DNA from: Ascarosepion bandense
Lineage: Eukaryota > Mollusca > Cephalopoda > Sepiida > Sepiidae
Assembly (NCBI GenBank): GCA_037127315.1
Contig: JBBBDQ010000310.1
Span: 939,001-1,003,000 of the forward strand
Length of the DNA stretch: 64,000 bases
Direction: 5' to 3'
The position numbers and the translations under genes were made by a program. A model generated the notes under the pieces. It did not search any database. It was not told the DNA's origin and saw only the letters and a list, made by a program, of their open reading frames with translations. The first letter of the stretch is position 1. Every line of letters starts with the position of its first letter. Of the stretch, positions 35,561-47,703 are shown one piece after another.

Positions 35561-37744
35561 TGCACGTGTCACCGTTTAAAACTTAGTTAAAAGTGTATGC
35601 GTGTTACATCGCAAGAAAACCAATGATGACTTTGAAAATAGTATCAGTATATCTACTACTTATGGGTATATTCTACCCAAATAAAATCAGCATTATCCTT
35701 TGGGATGCTTCAATTTTATTTTCTGTCAGGCTATTAAAATAGAATAAAATTTAATTTTAAAAAAATCAAAGAGACACGGTATAGTATTAATTAACAGACA
35801 AAAATAAATTGTAAAATGAATAAAAAGTTAAAATGATTTTATCAGAAACTCATTAATCATCCACCTGTTTCTGATTCCAAGAGGACAACATTTTCTTTTT
35901 CATTGAAGTTCGATGAATTATAATTTAATTTACATTTAGAAACAAAACTACTCATGTTTGTATCTTGAGCCATCCATTTTGGATTTTTATGTTTTATTGA
36001 AGTTGTATTTCTTTGTAAAAGAAAACAAAAGGCTGTAAAATAAAAATCGATTACAGAGATTGTTTAATTTGATCTGGTGTATTTGAATGATATTACAGAG
36101 ATTCATTAAAAGCTTATTATGAAACTTCAAATGGTTACGAAGCTGAAACTAAATATTTATAAATAAAACCAAACTAAGCAAGTTGTGTCGATGCATCGTG
36201 TAGGATGGAATAACATTTGGCAATCACTGTGATATACTGTTGTGATTTGCACCCAACAGTATTATTTTAAGTAAAAATATAGTTTCTTACGACTGACAGA
36301 TCAACAGCTACTCATATTTACTAAGTTATATCCATTTCAATACGTTTAGTTTAACTCTTTTAATGTCGATAACTTCTGTCTAACTTTTTTCAATATCTAA
36401 ATTTAAAATCAAAACAATTACCAGCATTTATTCACAAAACTCAATAAGCTATAAGCTTCCTTAGTCAGTATTTTATTCATTGAGACAAGTCTATGATATT
36501 CGTTTCTTTGTAATTCGTTTAGAAAATTTAGTTTAAAACAAAACAAAACAAGAATATAAAAAAACTATGAATTAATCAAACGAAATATTGTGAGCAAAAC
36601 AAAAATATATGAAAATACTATTTCGCATAAATGATACAATAAGGATAAAATATTTCATCTCAATTTAAACAACACTTGCGATTGCGATTATTAGTTTTTG
36701 CACAAAAATAACGACTGCACACTAACTCTTAGCTGTAAATGTTGCACTACAATTGTGCATTATCTTGAAGTAGCAAATCTTTGTATTATAGACTATTGCT
36801 TTTTATTCTTGTGTCAGTGATAGTTTCAGCTGATACCTAGTCACATAATTACAAATATTAATGCTTGTAGTGAAATGTTTCCATTAGCTTACAATGTTGA
36901 ATTTTTCAAGACAGTACGAAATCTTTTTGCTATCACATGACCATGAACTGGTTCTCGTATGCCGATAACTATTTTCCAAAGATAGAGTTTCTCAATTTAT
37001 TTAGCTTTTCAGCAGACGGGGAATTCCCCCTAATATGTAAGGTTACCAAATACGTAGGTGGGTAGGAAGGCTAAAATATATTAGGACATACATTTATGCC
37101 CCTCACTATTTCACTCACTGGCTGCACATTGATAAATAAAGTTTCGAAAATAAATTTTTGAGGATCCCAGAAAAAAAGTGTTATTGTTGTCTTGTTTTTT
37201 TTCCACGTGAATCCATTTTCTGACCAATTTTTCGTCGTTTATTGATGCATCCATGTAAAACAATGTTGATAGACAAAATGACGTTGAGCATAACGTTATT
37301 TAATGCTTACATTTTATTGTTAACCTCTTGGTTAAAAAAAATAAAATAATCACTGATAAAATAAGCAATAAAAGTTTGAAATCTGATACGTATTTTAATT
37401 TCTATAAATTACTGAAACGTGGAGGTATTAAACTTTAAATGTTTGAATTTCATTGAGATATTTTGTAAATGTTAACTTTTTCATAAACTAAATAACCTCG
37501 TTTCTGTACAAATAAATAATGTAATATGGAATCTTTCCCAGCCTTTCTTTCTAAAAATACAAAAATTAAATTAGCTTTTTCTGTATGAAAAGTTTTATTA
37601 TATTTTTCTCGTATTTTTTCATTGCGAATATAAATTTAAGTTATTTGACCGTTTAATTTTTTGTAACAATAAATACATTTTAAGCTTTTAAAAAATAGGA
37701 CAGTTAATATTTCTGTTATTTCCTTCATAATACTTTGGTAGTTT
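35561..37744. other. AT-rich intergenic DNA, nothing recognised
   Basis: No coding similarity, element or RNA was recognised. Confidence 0.5.
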
Positions 37745-40740
37745 GAAAATTAATATTTACTCGCGACCCAAGGGGACATCTCCTAAGTACTATCTCCTCT
37801 TCAGAAAAGGGCTGGGATCATAACTTGGTAAACTCAAAAGGGAAAGTGCCAAGATGACTTTAATGTTTTTCGAGGTAGGAGTTAAGAGGCAGTTTATATG
37901 GACAGAAGAGGAAGATAACGGTTGATTCTAGACTTGAAGAGATCAAGATTATTGTGATCATAGAAAATTCTTTTTGGAATCTGTTTCATAAGGCAGTGGT
38001 GAGCGGGAAGAACTATTTGCTTGGAACTTACTTATCGCTGATGGAATACGGAGGGTTTTCTATTATGTAAGTCACATGGCAGGTCCTAGCCGTGAAGGTC
38101 AGATCTCTGGAATCAGATGATGCAGTTTATGCGGACATTTTTATTGGAATATTGATAGAGCGGTGGGAGACTCGCCACATCACGCCTGTGTGTTGGAGTG
38201 TGGAAAATAAATTTTCTTCGACAAGGACACTGACACGCTTTTGAACTGTATCAAGACTGGCGAGTGAGATCTGGGAAGCTCCTGTCCAAACATGGCAACA
38301 GCACTCTATTTCTAATCTGGCTCTTATAAAGGTAAAGGATAGCATGAGGAGTCAGATACTTACTAGATCGGTACAGGGAACCGATCATTTACCTGTATCT
38401 TTAGCGATGGATCGAATATAGGAATTTCACTTGAGATCGAGTCTGAGTCTGAGGCCCAATATCCTCTTAAGGCATGGGACCACCTCGAGGTGACATTCGT
38501 TCATCATGACTGGGGGTAGTTCTGGGCCTGATCAGCGGTGATGGAATGTAACCAGTTTGGTTTTAGAGGCATTGAATGTAACCAGCCAGTTTTTTCTCAC
38601 TGCGCTCGTATATCGTCGTAAAACAGGTATAAAGTTTTACAAATGATCAAAGATAGCTCATTCTTAGATCATTTATGAAAATCAGAGCGTTGGTCCGAGA
38701 AGTAACCCCTGAGGAACGTCTGCGTTGACCGGCAGGGCCCCAGAGGAATTTGCTTTTAATAACTAATTTTTGGGAATAAAAGATTTTCTAATAAAGAAAA
38801 ACGTTGCCAGTGAATCCATAGCTGAAGAACTTGTGTAGCAAACCTTTGCGCCACATCTTGTCGAAGGCCTTCGAGATATCTAATGCTAGGGTCCTTGTGG
38901 TATGTGTCGTCAAGGGACTTATTAATTCTGTATAATGCTATTTAGGACGTTAGTATTGGATAGAGGTGATTGAAACCCACACTGCTCGTCGCACAAGAGG
39001 TTATTCCTATACAGGTGCTTGACAACCTTGTTGATTACGGGCTCAAAAAGCTTACTGATGATACTGAGGAGATTAATGGCTCTGTACTGGGAGAGAAATA
39101 ATCGGTTACGTGCGTTCTTGAAGACTGAGCATACATTTGCCATCTTCCAAATGCATGGGGAAAGATTTCTCCTTCAAGCAACGGTTAAATAACTTTGCTA
39201 AAATTGGGGATAATTCTGTGTTGATCACTGGAAGTTTATCTGTGCCGGTGTTTTTTAGGGTCGAAGTTTTTGACAAATCTAGAGACTAACTGAAATTAAT
39301 ATATTACTAAGATTGTGCTCGCTGAGACGTGAGAGGGGATGACCTTTGTCGTCTAACGTTGCAAAATATCAAGGCAAAGAGCTTCGCCTTATCTGTCGAG
39401 GAGAATAAAACCACGGGACCATTTATAATAATGAGCACAGCCGCTTTACCTCTGTTTATAATTTGGTTAGTGATCATCTAAAATTTGCTACATTCAAATT
39501 CTTTCTTTTCAACCTTTTCCTGGACAGGTCGCGCATCGCTGCACTTTGCGTTTCTTTTACAGCGATTGCGGGTGGTTCTGAAAGAACTAACGGCAGGCTA
39601 CACCGGTCCTTGCGACGGATTTTGAAGTAGTGGTTCCGGTGAGCTATGACAGCAGCGCATTCAGGGATGAATGAAGGCTGACATGTTTGGTTTGTTGCTG
39701 GAATTTGATGGGGGCATAAAACACTCCATTCCATAAATGGTCTATCCGGAGATTAGGGCAGCAGTTTTGAGGGTAGCAAGTTTGAAGTATGTTAGAAGAG
39801 GAGCTTCGATATAGGACCGAAAGTTGTCCCAGTCTGCATTTGCATAGCGAAAAACTGTTTTATGGAATGGTCAATCACGGGATGTCATTTATAGGAGTCA
39901 ATCTTGACCCTTATTAAGGAATGATCTGACGTCACAGTGAGGAGTAAGACTTTTGCAGAATATCTGTCAGAGCATTGTGTTAGAAAACCGTCGCATACGG
40001 GACTCTGTAGGTTCTTCAATGAACTCAGTTCATAAGCGATGGAGAAGTCTCTGCAATATCAATTCCACATTGGTTTTGTTACTAACAACTCTTTGTGGTG
40101 AACATTGAAATCATCGCATATATGAAAGTTGACCAAGAGAAATATTGTCAGTACTCTCTTATATTTGATCGAGGATAACAGATATTTTATCCTGAGGACG
40201 ATACAGAGCAAAGACAAATACTGTACTATGGATAAGTGCCACGGCGGAATACATATACGTAGGGTCCTCGTTTTTATGTACTAGCCACAGGAAAACCCGT
40301 CTTTGATGTAGGCACAGAGCCCTTGAATTAACGATTTATGTGGTTGTTAGAATGGGTGAATAGGCCATGATTGTGTGCTCCTGGAATGAGATTGAGGCAT
40401 TGATGTCCATTTCAGATAAGAAGAGGAAGTCACATTTAGACTAAATAAGATGGAGTTCCACTTCTTGAAAGCTGAAATGTAGACCCGTTATATTGGTGTA
40501 TGGTCTTCTTTTTGTGATTGGGTTTGATAGTTTTGTTCTTTTTCAATTTGATTGCTTTTATGTTTGTTTTGGTGGATGAATCCTAAACGGTGACACAGAC
40601 ACCCATTAGAGATGCAGACATAAATAATCTGGGTTGACACGCTCGGAGATAATGCCGTAATAGTACCCGTCACCATGGTATCAAGAGGCTCAACCAAAAT
40701 GGCAGTACAATAGAGCCGATATTATACACCTGCTGATAGA
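37745..40740 (-). mobile_element. long LINE (Jockey/CR1-like), antisense, multiply broken
   Basis: Reading the minus strand from about 40,500 down: an endonuclease-like part (CDFLFLSEMDINASISFQ; ALYRPQDKIS), a FIPECAAVIAHRN linker (about 39,650), the RT start QYRAINLLSIISKLFEPVIN and DEQCGFQSP (39,090-38,980), and the C-terminal block ARLEIECCCHVWTGA with LDTVQKRV (38,300-38,200). A weak T--LWNRF-KEF end lies near 37,960. At nearly 3 kb it is the longest LINE in the window, but stops and frameshifts occur throughout. It lies in the intergenic space. Confidence 0.82.
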
Positions 40741-43700
40741 AGAGCCTCTTTCGAAGTTACTCAAAGTTTCAGATTCCTAACTACTAGGCAGATAACGCCA
40801 AAAACCAGAAAACGTTTACCTCCAGCACCTGTAATGAATTGGGGACAAATAACCCAGGAAAGATTCATACTTTGAGTGTATGTATCCTGTTGGCCTAGAG
40901 ATGAGGCCAACAGAAATCCTCCTTGAAACATTGTACCGGCCAGATAACAAAGCAAGCTAGCTCATACGCATTGGGAGAAGGGGTGACGAACGTAGTTCCG
41001 GAGATGCATGTGTATCCCCTATCCACGTTTGAGTTAGTATCAGAAACATAGACGTTTCGGCGAGGGCATACGGAAGAAAGTTACTTATACTATTTGAGAA
41101 AGAAAAGAAAGAGATAAATAGTTTAGAATTAAAATATCTCTTGTAACAGACACAAGGCTGGAATTGTTCAGTACATGGCTAGAATTGACATTTGTTCAAC
41201 ACATGGCGGGAATTGACAGTTGTTCGGAAATTCATTAAAATCAGCTGGCCGAGGAGGAAAAGGAAGAAATAAGGATGAGCATGATAGCCATAAAGTTTTA
41301 AATTTTTATAAGTTCCAAAATATCTTCCTAAGAAAGTATACATATTCCCTCGCTAGCCAGTTTGCCACGCCAAAATAAAAGCCACTAAATATAATATTAT
41401 CGACAATTAACATTAAATGAAATAACAGAAATTTAAACAAAAATGACACATAAATATAAACAAGAGACGATAAACAATCTATCAGGTTTTGGAGATGGGG
41501 CAGGATTTAAATTTTTCTTTTTTTGGTGAATTTACCCGTAACTATACCTAGAAAACCTCTTTTAAAAGCGCGCATATTGCCTTATCAGCTAGTTTATTAC
41601 GCCAGAAATATTTCCATTAAATATAGGGTGATCGACAATTAACATTAAAATAAATATTACAGAAATTTCAACAAAAATAACAGAAATAAAAAAATGGTCA
41701 CATGAAACAGTTTAAAAAATAAATAAAAGTTAAAGGGAAAGTTATTGTCAAAAACATGCATTAAGCAGGCGAAGTTTTCGGTGAATCATTGAGCAAAATT
41801 GTTGTTGTTGTTGTAAGCGAAATAATCACTGGCGCATTCGCAAGGATAAACTTCTTGGCAAGATGATGAATCTCTACTAGTTTTGAGCCTGACTAGAGTT
41901 TACATTTATGTCGTGAATTTGCATGTAAATGTGCCTAGATCACCAACATCATTAAGGGCTATGACTGTCATGATCAAAGGACACCTCATTCATTTTCAGT
42001 AAAATCACATCATTAAGATAGGATACGTCGTTTATCACATGGCTAAGTATACATCTTAGAATCAAAAGACATAGCCGGCGTTATCAGGTACTAATGTGGA
42101 TTTACTATGGAAAGCATATACAAATGCGAGCAGTAGAACAATCGATTAGTATTATGCACATATCAACTTCTATGAACAGTGGACTGAGAATATACAGGTG
42201 TACTTTTATGAGTCGTAGATTAAAAATTGAGAGTAAGCGAGATTTCTCTCTTGTTCAATATCTTATTGGCCCTCTATTCTCAGTCTGAATTAAGCACAAA
42301 CTTAAAATAACATAACAGGGATTTTTGTTATTTTTCTGCTCGAAACCTGTCAAAAACCATTGGCAGTTAAAACTCATTGGTCTTTATTCTTTATTAGTGT
42401 TGACGTGACCGTTTCAGTTCAAGTAAAATTACATAAGCTAGTTCGTTAACTTTATTTTAACTGTAGCTGCTGTCAACCATTGAACCAGTGAAAAATCAGA
42501 GATTTGACTTCGTCTACACTGTCGTCTTGCTCTATCAGTCACTTTAGTTCATAACTTATCTATATCTGTAAACCGTGATATCACATTCGAAAAGGTTACT
42601 TCTTGGTGAATTAGATTTGCATTAAAAATCATCACTTTTCATTGTAAGACTCTGTTGTTGTTGTTGTTGTTGTTGTTGTTGTCGTCGTCGTCGTCGTCGT
42701 CGTCGTCGTTGTTGTTGTTGTTGTTGTTATCTCATGCATTTACACGTTCGCGCCATAAGAGATTAAGTGACAGTAAGTCATTTCAATTATTTTTCACTAT
42801 CTTTTTGCCGATCCAAGCACTAGCGCTGTCTAGATAGTATCGATAATATTTTGAATCTAGTGACTTTAGCATTGTTAAAAGTGCACCAGTTATGATGAGC
42901 ATGACCATAAACTTCACGCTCATTAGTTTTCTAGGTATTTGGACGAAACCAGGGTATTTTTTTAGTTTCGTGATTTATCTTCACTCTGTGGTTCGCTAAT
43001 AAAATTCCATCTATGCTTTTTTCTTCTCGTTCACAACTATCAATTTTTGTCTTTTGCACTTGGATCGGAATGACTGTCTGGGTTTCAAATCCAAGAGTAC
43101 CTCATTCTTTTTTCCTTTTGAAAGAGAAACTCTAATTTATACTCATGCCATTTGTTTACATCTTTTAACCTCAATGTATTACTTTCTCTCTTTTTGTCAT
43201 GCTTGGTTTTTATATTTGTTTTCTAACAGATTGTTACATTTACTCAACATTAGTGTCTCGTCTATTTCTCTTTTGTTTACTTTGGCTTCTATATCATTGG
43301 TTCAGATGCACTTGTTTTGGGCTGCATTTATTTATTGATTTTCTGCTCGAATTTATATATGCTTTTCTTTTCTCTTTTTTGACGTTTCCTTTTTATATTC
43401 ACGTCCTTGACTGTTCAACTGCAATATTTTATATCTGCCTTTTACATTCTCAGTTTTCCTCTTTTTATTTCTTTCATATTTTCTTGCCATTCTTCCAATT
43501 GTCAACCTTTTATCATTTTATTTATTATTACGAGAATTTTTCACTTATTTTGTAAATCTCGCCTAAACATCGGAATACAGTCATCGACGTTGATGAGTCC
43601 CTTTTCTCTAATCTTTTATAATCTGTAACTATTGTATCTCTGTTTATGGTTATTTATTTTTTCCGATTTATTGACCCAACGAATAAAGTCTCTCTCATAT

Positions 43701-44040
43701 ACAATATAGGAAGATAATTTAGTACCTCACTACTGATATTACCCAAATGCTTCTTTTAATAACATTATCTTTATTAAATATTAATTTCTTTTTTTTTATT
43801 TTATAGGATTGTGTTCAATTACTATAAGAAATCTATCATTTCCAGCTAATGCTCTAATTGCTTTCATAGCTAGCAATACAATTTCGCCTATTATTTTCCT
43901 TTCTAATGCAATTTTCTTAACCATCCGCGCTCCCTTGCCATTAGTAATACCGTCTTCTTTGCTCTTTCTGAACAATTTTAGATTTTCCATGTATTTTAAG
44001 TAGTTGACTTTTTCTGTCGTATTCAGGAACAGATTTCATA
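40741..44040. other. intergenic DNA with diverged tandem duplication and trinucleotide repeat
   Basis: 41353-41480 and 41583-41700 are diverged tandem copies sharing atcgacaattaacatta and acagaaattt-aacaaaaat. 42652-42729 is a symmetric trinucleotide tract. 43050-43560 is pyrimidine-rich with F/L-rich open frames that do not look coding. Confidence 0.6.
42652..42729. repeat. (GTT)n(GTC)n(GTT)n compound microsatellite
   Basis: A GTT run, then about 8 GTC units, then GTT units, in symmetric order. The 60-codon open frame over it (Leu/Ser runs) is an artefact. Confidence 0.96.

Positions 44041-44043
<3 letters not shown>

Positions 44044-44097
<54 letters not shown>
44044..44097. repeat. (GT)n microsatellite
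   Basis: About 27 GT units, 95 bp left of the LTR element. Confidence 0.97.
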
Positions 44098-44101
<4 letters not shown>

Positions 44102-44345
44102 TTGCCAGACATTACAAAATAATGTAAAGAATATCCCAATAAATACATAGATAAAACATCTAGTAAAGTAAATTAAAAGATTATATGGGTATTATTGCAA
44201 AGGAACATCCTATCCTACCCCGGAATGGATATGGTCTAGTCTGAGAACATACGTCACTATACGTCAGCATACGTCACTAGACGGACGCATACGTCATAGG
44301 CGGAGACATTTGCTACTTGATCGTTATTCCTGTTACTATTCGTTG

Positions 44346-44785
44346 TGTAATATAATAATCTGGCCCAACCCGAGAAGGCTGAGGAAGCGTGGGTGTTTCC
44401 GGTCATTGAAAGGAACGGATGTTTGTTTGACCCTATTTCCGACAGATGCGGAAATAACTCTGAGAAATTACGTAGGCGTCGAGTAGGCGTCGCGAATCGA
44501 GGCAAAACTTGGAAGATATATAAAGGCCTCGAAACACAGACAGAGTCTGGTCGGCAGTAGTGAAGCAGTTCACAGCTGCCCCCAATAGCATACATGCTAT
44601 TGGGGGGTACGCATTCGTCATTCGTCCATTCGTCAACGTCGACCCTTAGAAGCATTCGTCAACCCATTAGAAAAGCGCTCCCTCAACTCTCTGTCCACTA
44701 GGCGACACGGTCCAGCGTTCATTAATAAAAATATTAATATATTTTTATATATACATGCTTGTTTGTTGTTTATCGATATACAACA
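44346..44785 (+). mobile_element. solo LTR of a different LTR retrotransposon
   Basis: 440 bp starting TGTAATATA and ending TATACAACA, flanked by perfect 4-bp duplications GTTG (44342-44345, 44786-44789) where the host LTR has a single GTTG. It contains a TATATAAA box (44517-44524), an AATAAA (44724-44729) and a perfect 13-bp-arm hairpin at 44579-44606. Internal sequence has been lost, as after recombination between two LTRs. Confidence 0.9.
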
Positions 44786-44810
44786 GTTGATTGTTCTTGT
44801 ACGTCTATTG

Positions 44811-45846
44811 TTTTTTTTTTTGTTTTTTTTTAATCATATCACTCCGAGCAAGGCGGAAACGCCACTGAAGCGCATGGGGCAATGTAAGAGAGTAAAAAGA
44901 TTGGAAAAGAGAAAGCCGGAAACCACATCCTAAGCAGGGAACAAGGGGTGAGCCTCTTCACCTGTTCAATAGACGTGAGTGGAGTATAAACCGGGCGATA
45001 GTTTCGTCTATCTACTCCAATTGAAAAAAATAAAAATAAATAAATAAATAAAAGAGTGAAAAGATTGGAAAAGAGAAAGCCGGAAACCACATCCTAAGCA
45101 GGGAAGAAGAGATGTGCCTCTTCACCTGTTCAATAGTCGTGGGTGGAGTGTGAACCGGGCGATAGTTAAATCTATCTACTCCAATTGAAGAAAAGAAAAA
45201 ATAAATAAAAGAGTGAAAAGATTGGAAAAGAGAAAGCCGGAAACCACATCCTAAGCAGGAAACAAGGGATGAGCTTCTTCACCTGTTCAATAGACGTGGA
45301 TGGAGTGTGAAGCGGGCGATAGTTTAGTCTATCTACTCCAATTGAAAAAAAAAAGAAAAGTTAAAAAAGACAGCAAAAAAAACTCGTTTAAAATTAAGCA
45401 TAAATAAATACAAATTCATGACTTACTAAAATTTCAAAAAGTCTAACCAACCCGTACGCACATACCTTGCATTTAAAAATTTTTTAAAACAATTTTTTTT
45501 CTCAAAAAGAGAAGTTGGCTATTTACTTTTTCGCTTTCCGACTTTTGCACGTACGATAAAGATAATTTTAAATTTTGAAAATGTCTATTTAATAGACGTT
45601 TCAAAAATATTATGAAAATGAAATCAGGATTTTCAAATTTTTCTCCCTTGTGTGTGTGCGTGTTGGTGCCATGTGCTATCCAACAATCGATAAATTTTTA
45701 ATACCCATTCATTAAAAATAAATTACTTATCCCCTTCGAAATATAGTCTCCTCTTTTGGACATATTGACAACTGTCGCCATTGGTACATAGTTTCGCACA
45801 CGCCATGCAAATCATGTCAGCTTTGCTAGATGAAGAAAAAACTCTT
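44811..45846 (-). mobile_element. antisense retroposon inserted in the 5' LTR
   Basis: About 1.04 kb. It begins with T-runs (44811-44832), which read as a poly-A tail on the other strand, and is flanked by TCTATT (44804-44809 and 45845-45850), a plausible target-site duplication. It contains three ~150-bp tandem units. Its right end resembles a transposase C-terminus (an MSKRGDYIS-like piece) only weakly. The family was not recognised. Confidence 0.65.
44886..45355. repeat. ~150-bp tandem repeat, 3 copies
   Basis: Units start at about 44889, 45053 and 45212 with agagtgaaaagattggaaaa (first copy agagtaaaaagattgg...) and share aagccggaaaccacatccta, ctcttcacctgttcaatag and ctatctactccaattgaa. 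The copies are about 90-95% alike. Confidence 0.92.
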
Positions 45847-45951
45847 CTATTTATTGTACTGTTGTATAATAAACCTCTTCTAATCTATCTTCAGTGTAAA
45901 GTATTATTCTTACACTATTTTTTCCCTGATATTTCTTCCCGGGATATATCA

Positions 45952-46140
45952 GATTGGCGACGAAGATTTGGCAGTTGCGTGAGGCTCCCCAAAATATCAG
46001 ATTGGTAAAAAAGATTCGGCATTTACGCGAAGCTCGCCAAATATCAGTTTAGTGACCAAGATTTGGAAGTTTACGCGATTGAAATAAAAAAAGAGGCAGT
46101 AACTTCTAGCCATATATCAGATCGACGACATAAATTTGGA
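45952..46140 (+). promoter_or_regulatory. primer-binding region, reiterated about four times
   Basis: Directly after the 5' LTR, gattggcgacgaagatttgg fits the primer-binding position of many animal gypsy elements (TGGCGACGA). The LTR-end/PBS junction motif atatcagattgg...aagatttgg recurs in diverged form at about 45993, 46041 and 46113, each with a following tta/ttgcgcga-like piece. Confidence 0.7.
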
Positions 46141-46266
46141 AAGGTTGACGCGAAAAAAAATAAGTTAAGGTAAGAGGTAGCCTTTTTTACCCCCTCATAA
46201 AAAAACTACGTTTATTTTTCTTGCCGAAGAGTATAATTTATTGGTCAGCTTTACATATAAAAAATA

Positions 46267-47268
46267 TGGAACAATTAACTGAAGTTGCAAAGACGCTGGG
46301 AGGAGCGGTCCAAGAGTAAATAAAACAACAACAACTATTAAAACAACAGGAAAGCCAACAAAAACTACAAACGGATCTCCGACAACAAAGGATACTTCAA
46401 CAAGAGGTTTTGAAAAAATGGTATTAAAGCAGGGCAAACCGAAGGAAGGTTCTAGAGTTTTCTCTGCAGAAGGTATTTCAAACTCTCTTACAGAATTTGT
46501 ATACAATTCTGAAAAAGGAATTACTTTTCCTTCGTAATCTAAAAGATACGAAACGATTTTTTTCGAGACGGTGCAAAGCATGGACCGACGAAGAAAAAAT
46601 AATGCTTCTATTACAAAAGGTAGGAACTCAGGAGAATATGAAATACACAAACTTTATTTTACCGAAAAAATCTGAAGATATTTCGTTCGACGAAACAGTC
46701 GAAATTTTGTCGAAAATGTTTGGAGAAAGGGTAAGTTTGTTTTATACACGATATAAGTGTTTAAATATCGTAAAAAGAAGAACATGAAGACTTTGTTACG
46801 TACGCTGGAAAAGTTAACTCAGAATGCGAACGGTTTAAAATTAAAGATATCAAAGAAGACATGTTTAAATGTTTAATCTTTGTACAAGGGTTAACGGCAC
46901 CGAAAGATAAGGAAGTACGTTCTAAGATTCTCACAATGTTGGATCAGGATGCAGAAATAACGCTACAGAAAGTATCGGAAGAATGCCAAAAATTGATAAA
47001 CATTAAAAGAGATAATGTTTGTATTGAAGAAAAAAGCGTTGCTCGAATTCATAAAGTTAAGCAGACCTACGAAAAGGAAAACCATACTGCGAAGCATGTG
47101 GTAAAACTAATCACGTCACAAGTAAATGTGTTTTTAGAGATAAAAATATGCTTTGAATGTACGAAGAAGGGGCACAAAGCAGTGATGTGTAGGAAAAGAA
47201 GGGACCGAAATTCCAAAAGGATTAATACTGTGGTAATGAAAAAAAGTTACAAAGGATTTCGGTACTAG
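46267..47268 (+). pseudogene. gypsy gag, broken
   Basis: Begins MEQLTEVAKTLGGAVQE and reaches a TAA at 46318. Q-rich coiled-coil-like sequence, then capsid-like pieces (FKCLIFVQGLTAPKDKEVRS). Two nucleocapsid CX2CX4HX4C knuckles are in different frames: CEACGKTNHVTSKC (47088-47129) and CFECTKKGHKAVMC (47149-47190). Gag would package the RNA and assemble particles. Several frameshifts break this copy. Confidence 0.88.
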
Positions 47269-47289
47269 AAAGTACGTGGACATAAAATA

Positions 47290-47620
47290 AATGGACGAAA
47301 TGCAACTTGTTTACTGGATACGGGAAGTGATATCTCTACATTAGATGAATATACCTGGGAAGAAAATAGGCCGATCAGAGTTACAGAAAACTAAAAAGAT
47401 TGCAAGAGGCATTTCAGGTAATAAATTAAAATTCAAAGGTGAATTTTTCGCGAAAGTAGCATTTGACGGCAAAGTACACAAGACTAAAATCTATGTGATT
47501 TTAGGAAAGAATACAAATCTATTTGGTATAGATTTAATTGTGTTATTTACTTTATGGGAAAAGCCCATGAATATGTTTTGCACAAGGATAAATGTGTCAA
47601 ATGTAGGAAAGTCGAAGCAG
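47290..47620 (+). pseudogene. gypsy aspartic protease, frameshifted
   Basis: LLDTGSDISTLDEYTW carries the DTG active-site triad (Asp codon 47317-47319) of retropepsins, which process the Gag-Pol polyprotein. After a frame change the domain continues with KFKGEFFAKVAFDGK and NLFGIDLI, the second conserved block. Confidence 0.85.
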
Positions 47621-47703
47621 ACTGAAAAATTCGTAAAAGACTTTAAAAAAATGAGTTCACGGAAGTATTTTCGTAGGAACTGGGTTGCTGCACGCAAACT
47701 GAA

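Larger units (their letters stand above)
44193..45951 (+). repeat. 5' LTR, interrupted by two insertions
   Basis: Aligns to the 3' LTR in three blocks: 44193-44345, 44786-44810 and about 45847-45951. Differences include loss of about 16 bp that in the 3' LTR contains TATAAAAG. The junctions are a solo LTR and an antisense retroposon. Confidence 0.92.

Noticed and set aside
42655..42837. Open frame with long Leu and Ser runs
   Set aside because: It is the translation of the GTT/GTC/GTT microsatellite; no homology and no splice context.
43054..43628. Three overlapping + strand open frames rich in Phe, Leu and Ser
   Set aside because: Pyrimidine-rich tract without family similarity; overlapping frames show composition bias rather than coding.
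44257..44655. 132-codon minus-strand open frame
   Set aside because: It spans the edge of the gypsy LTR and the solo LTR, so it is not a gene.
45781..46008. 75-codon open frame
   Set aside because: It crosses the junction of the retroposon, the 5' LTR and the primer-binding leader, so it is an accident of joined sequences.
46195..46650. 151-codon minus-strand open frame
   Set aside because: It is antisense to the gypsy gag region; the + strand carries the recognisable gag order.
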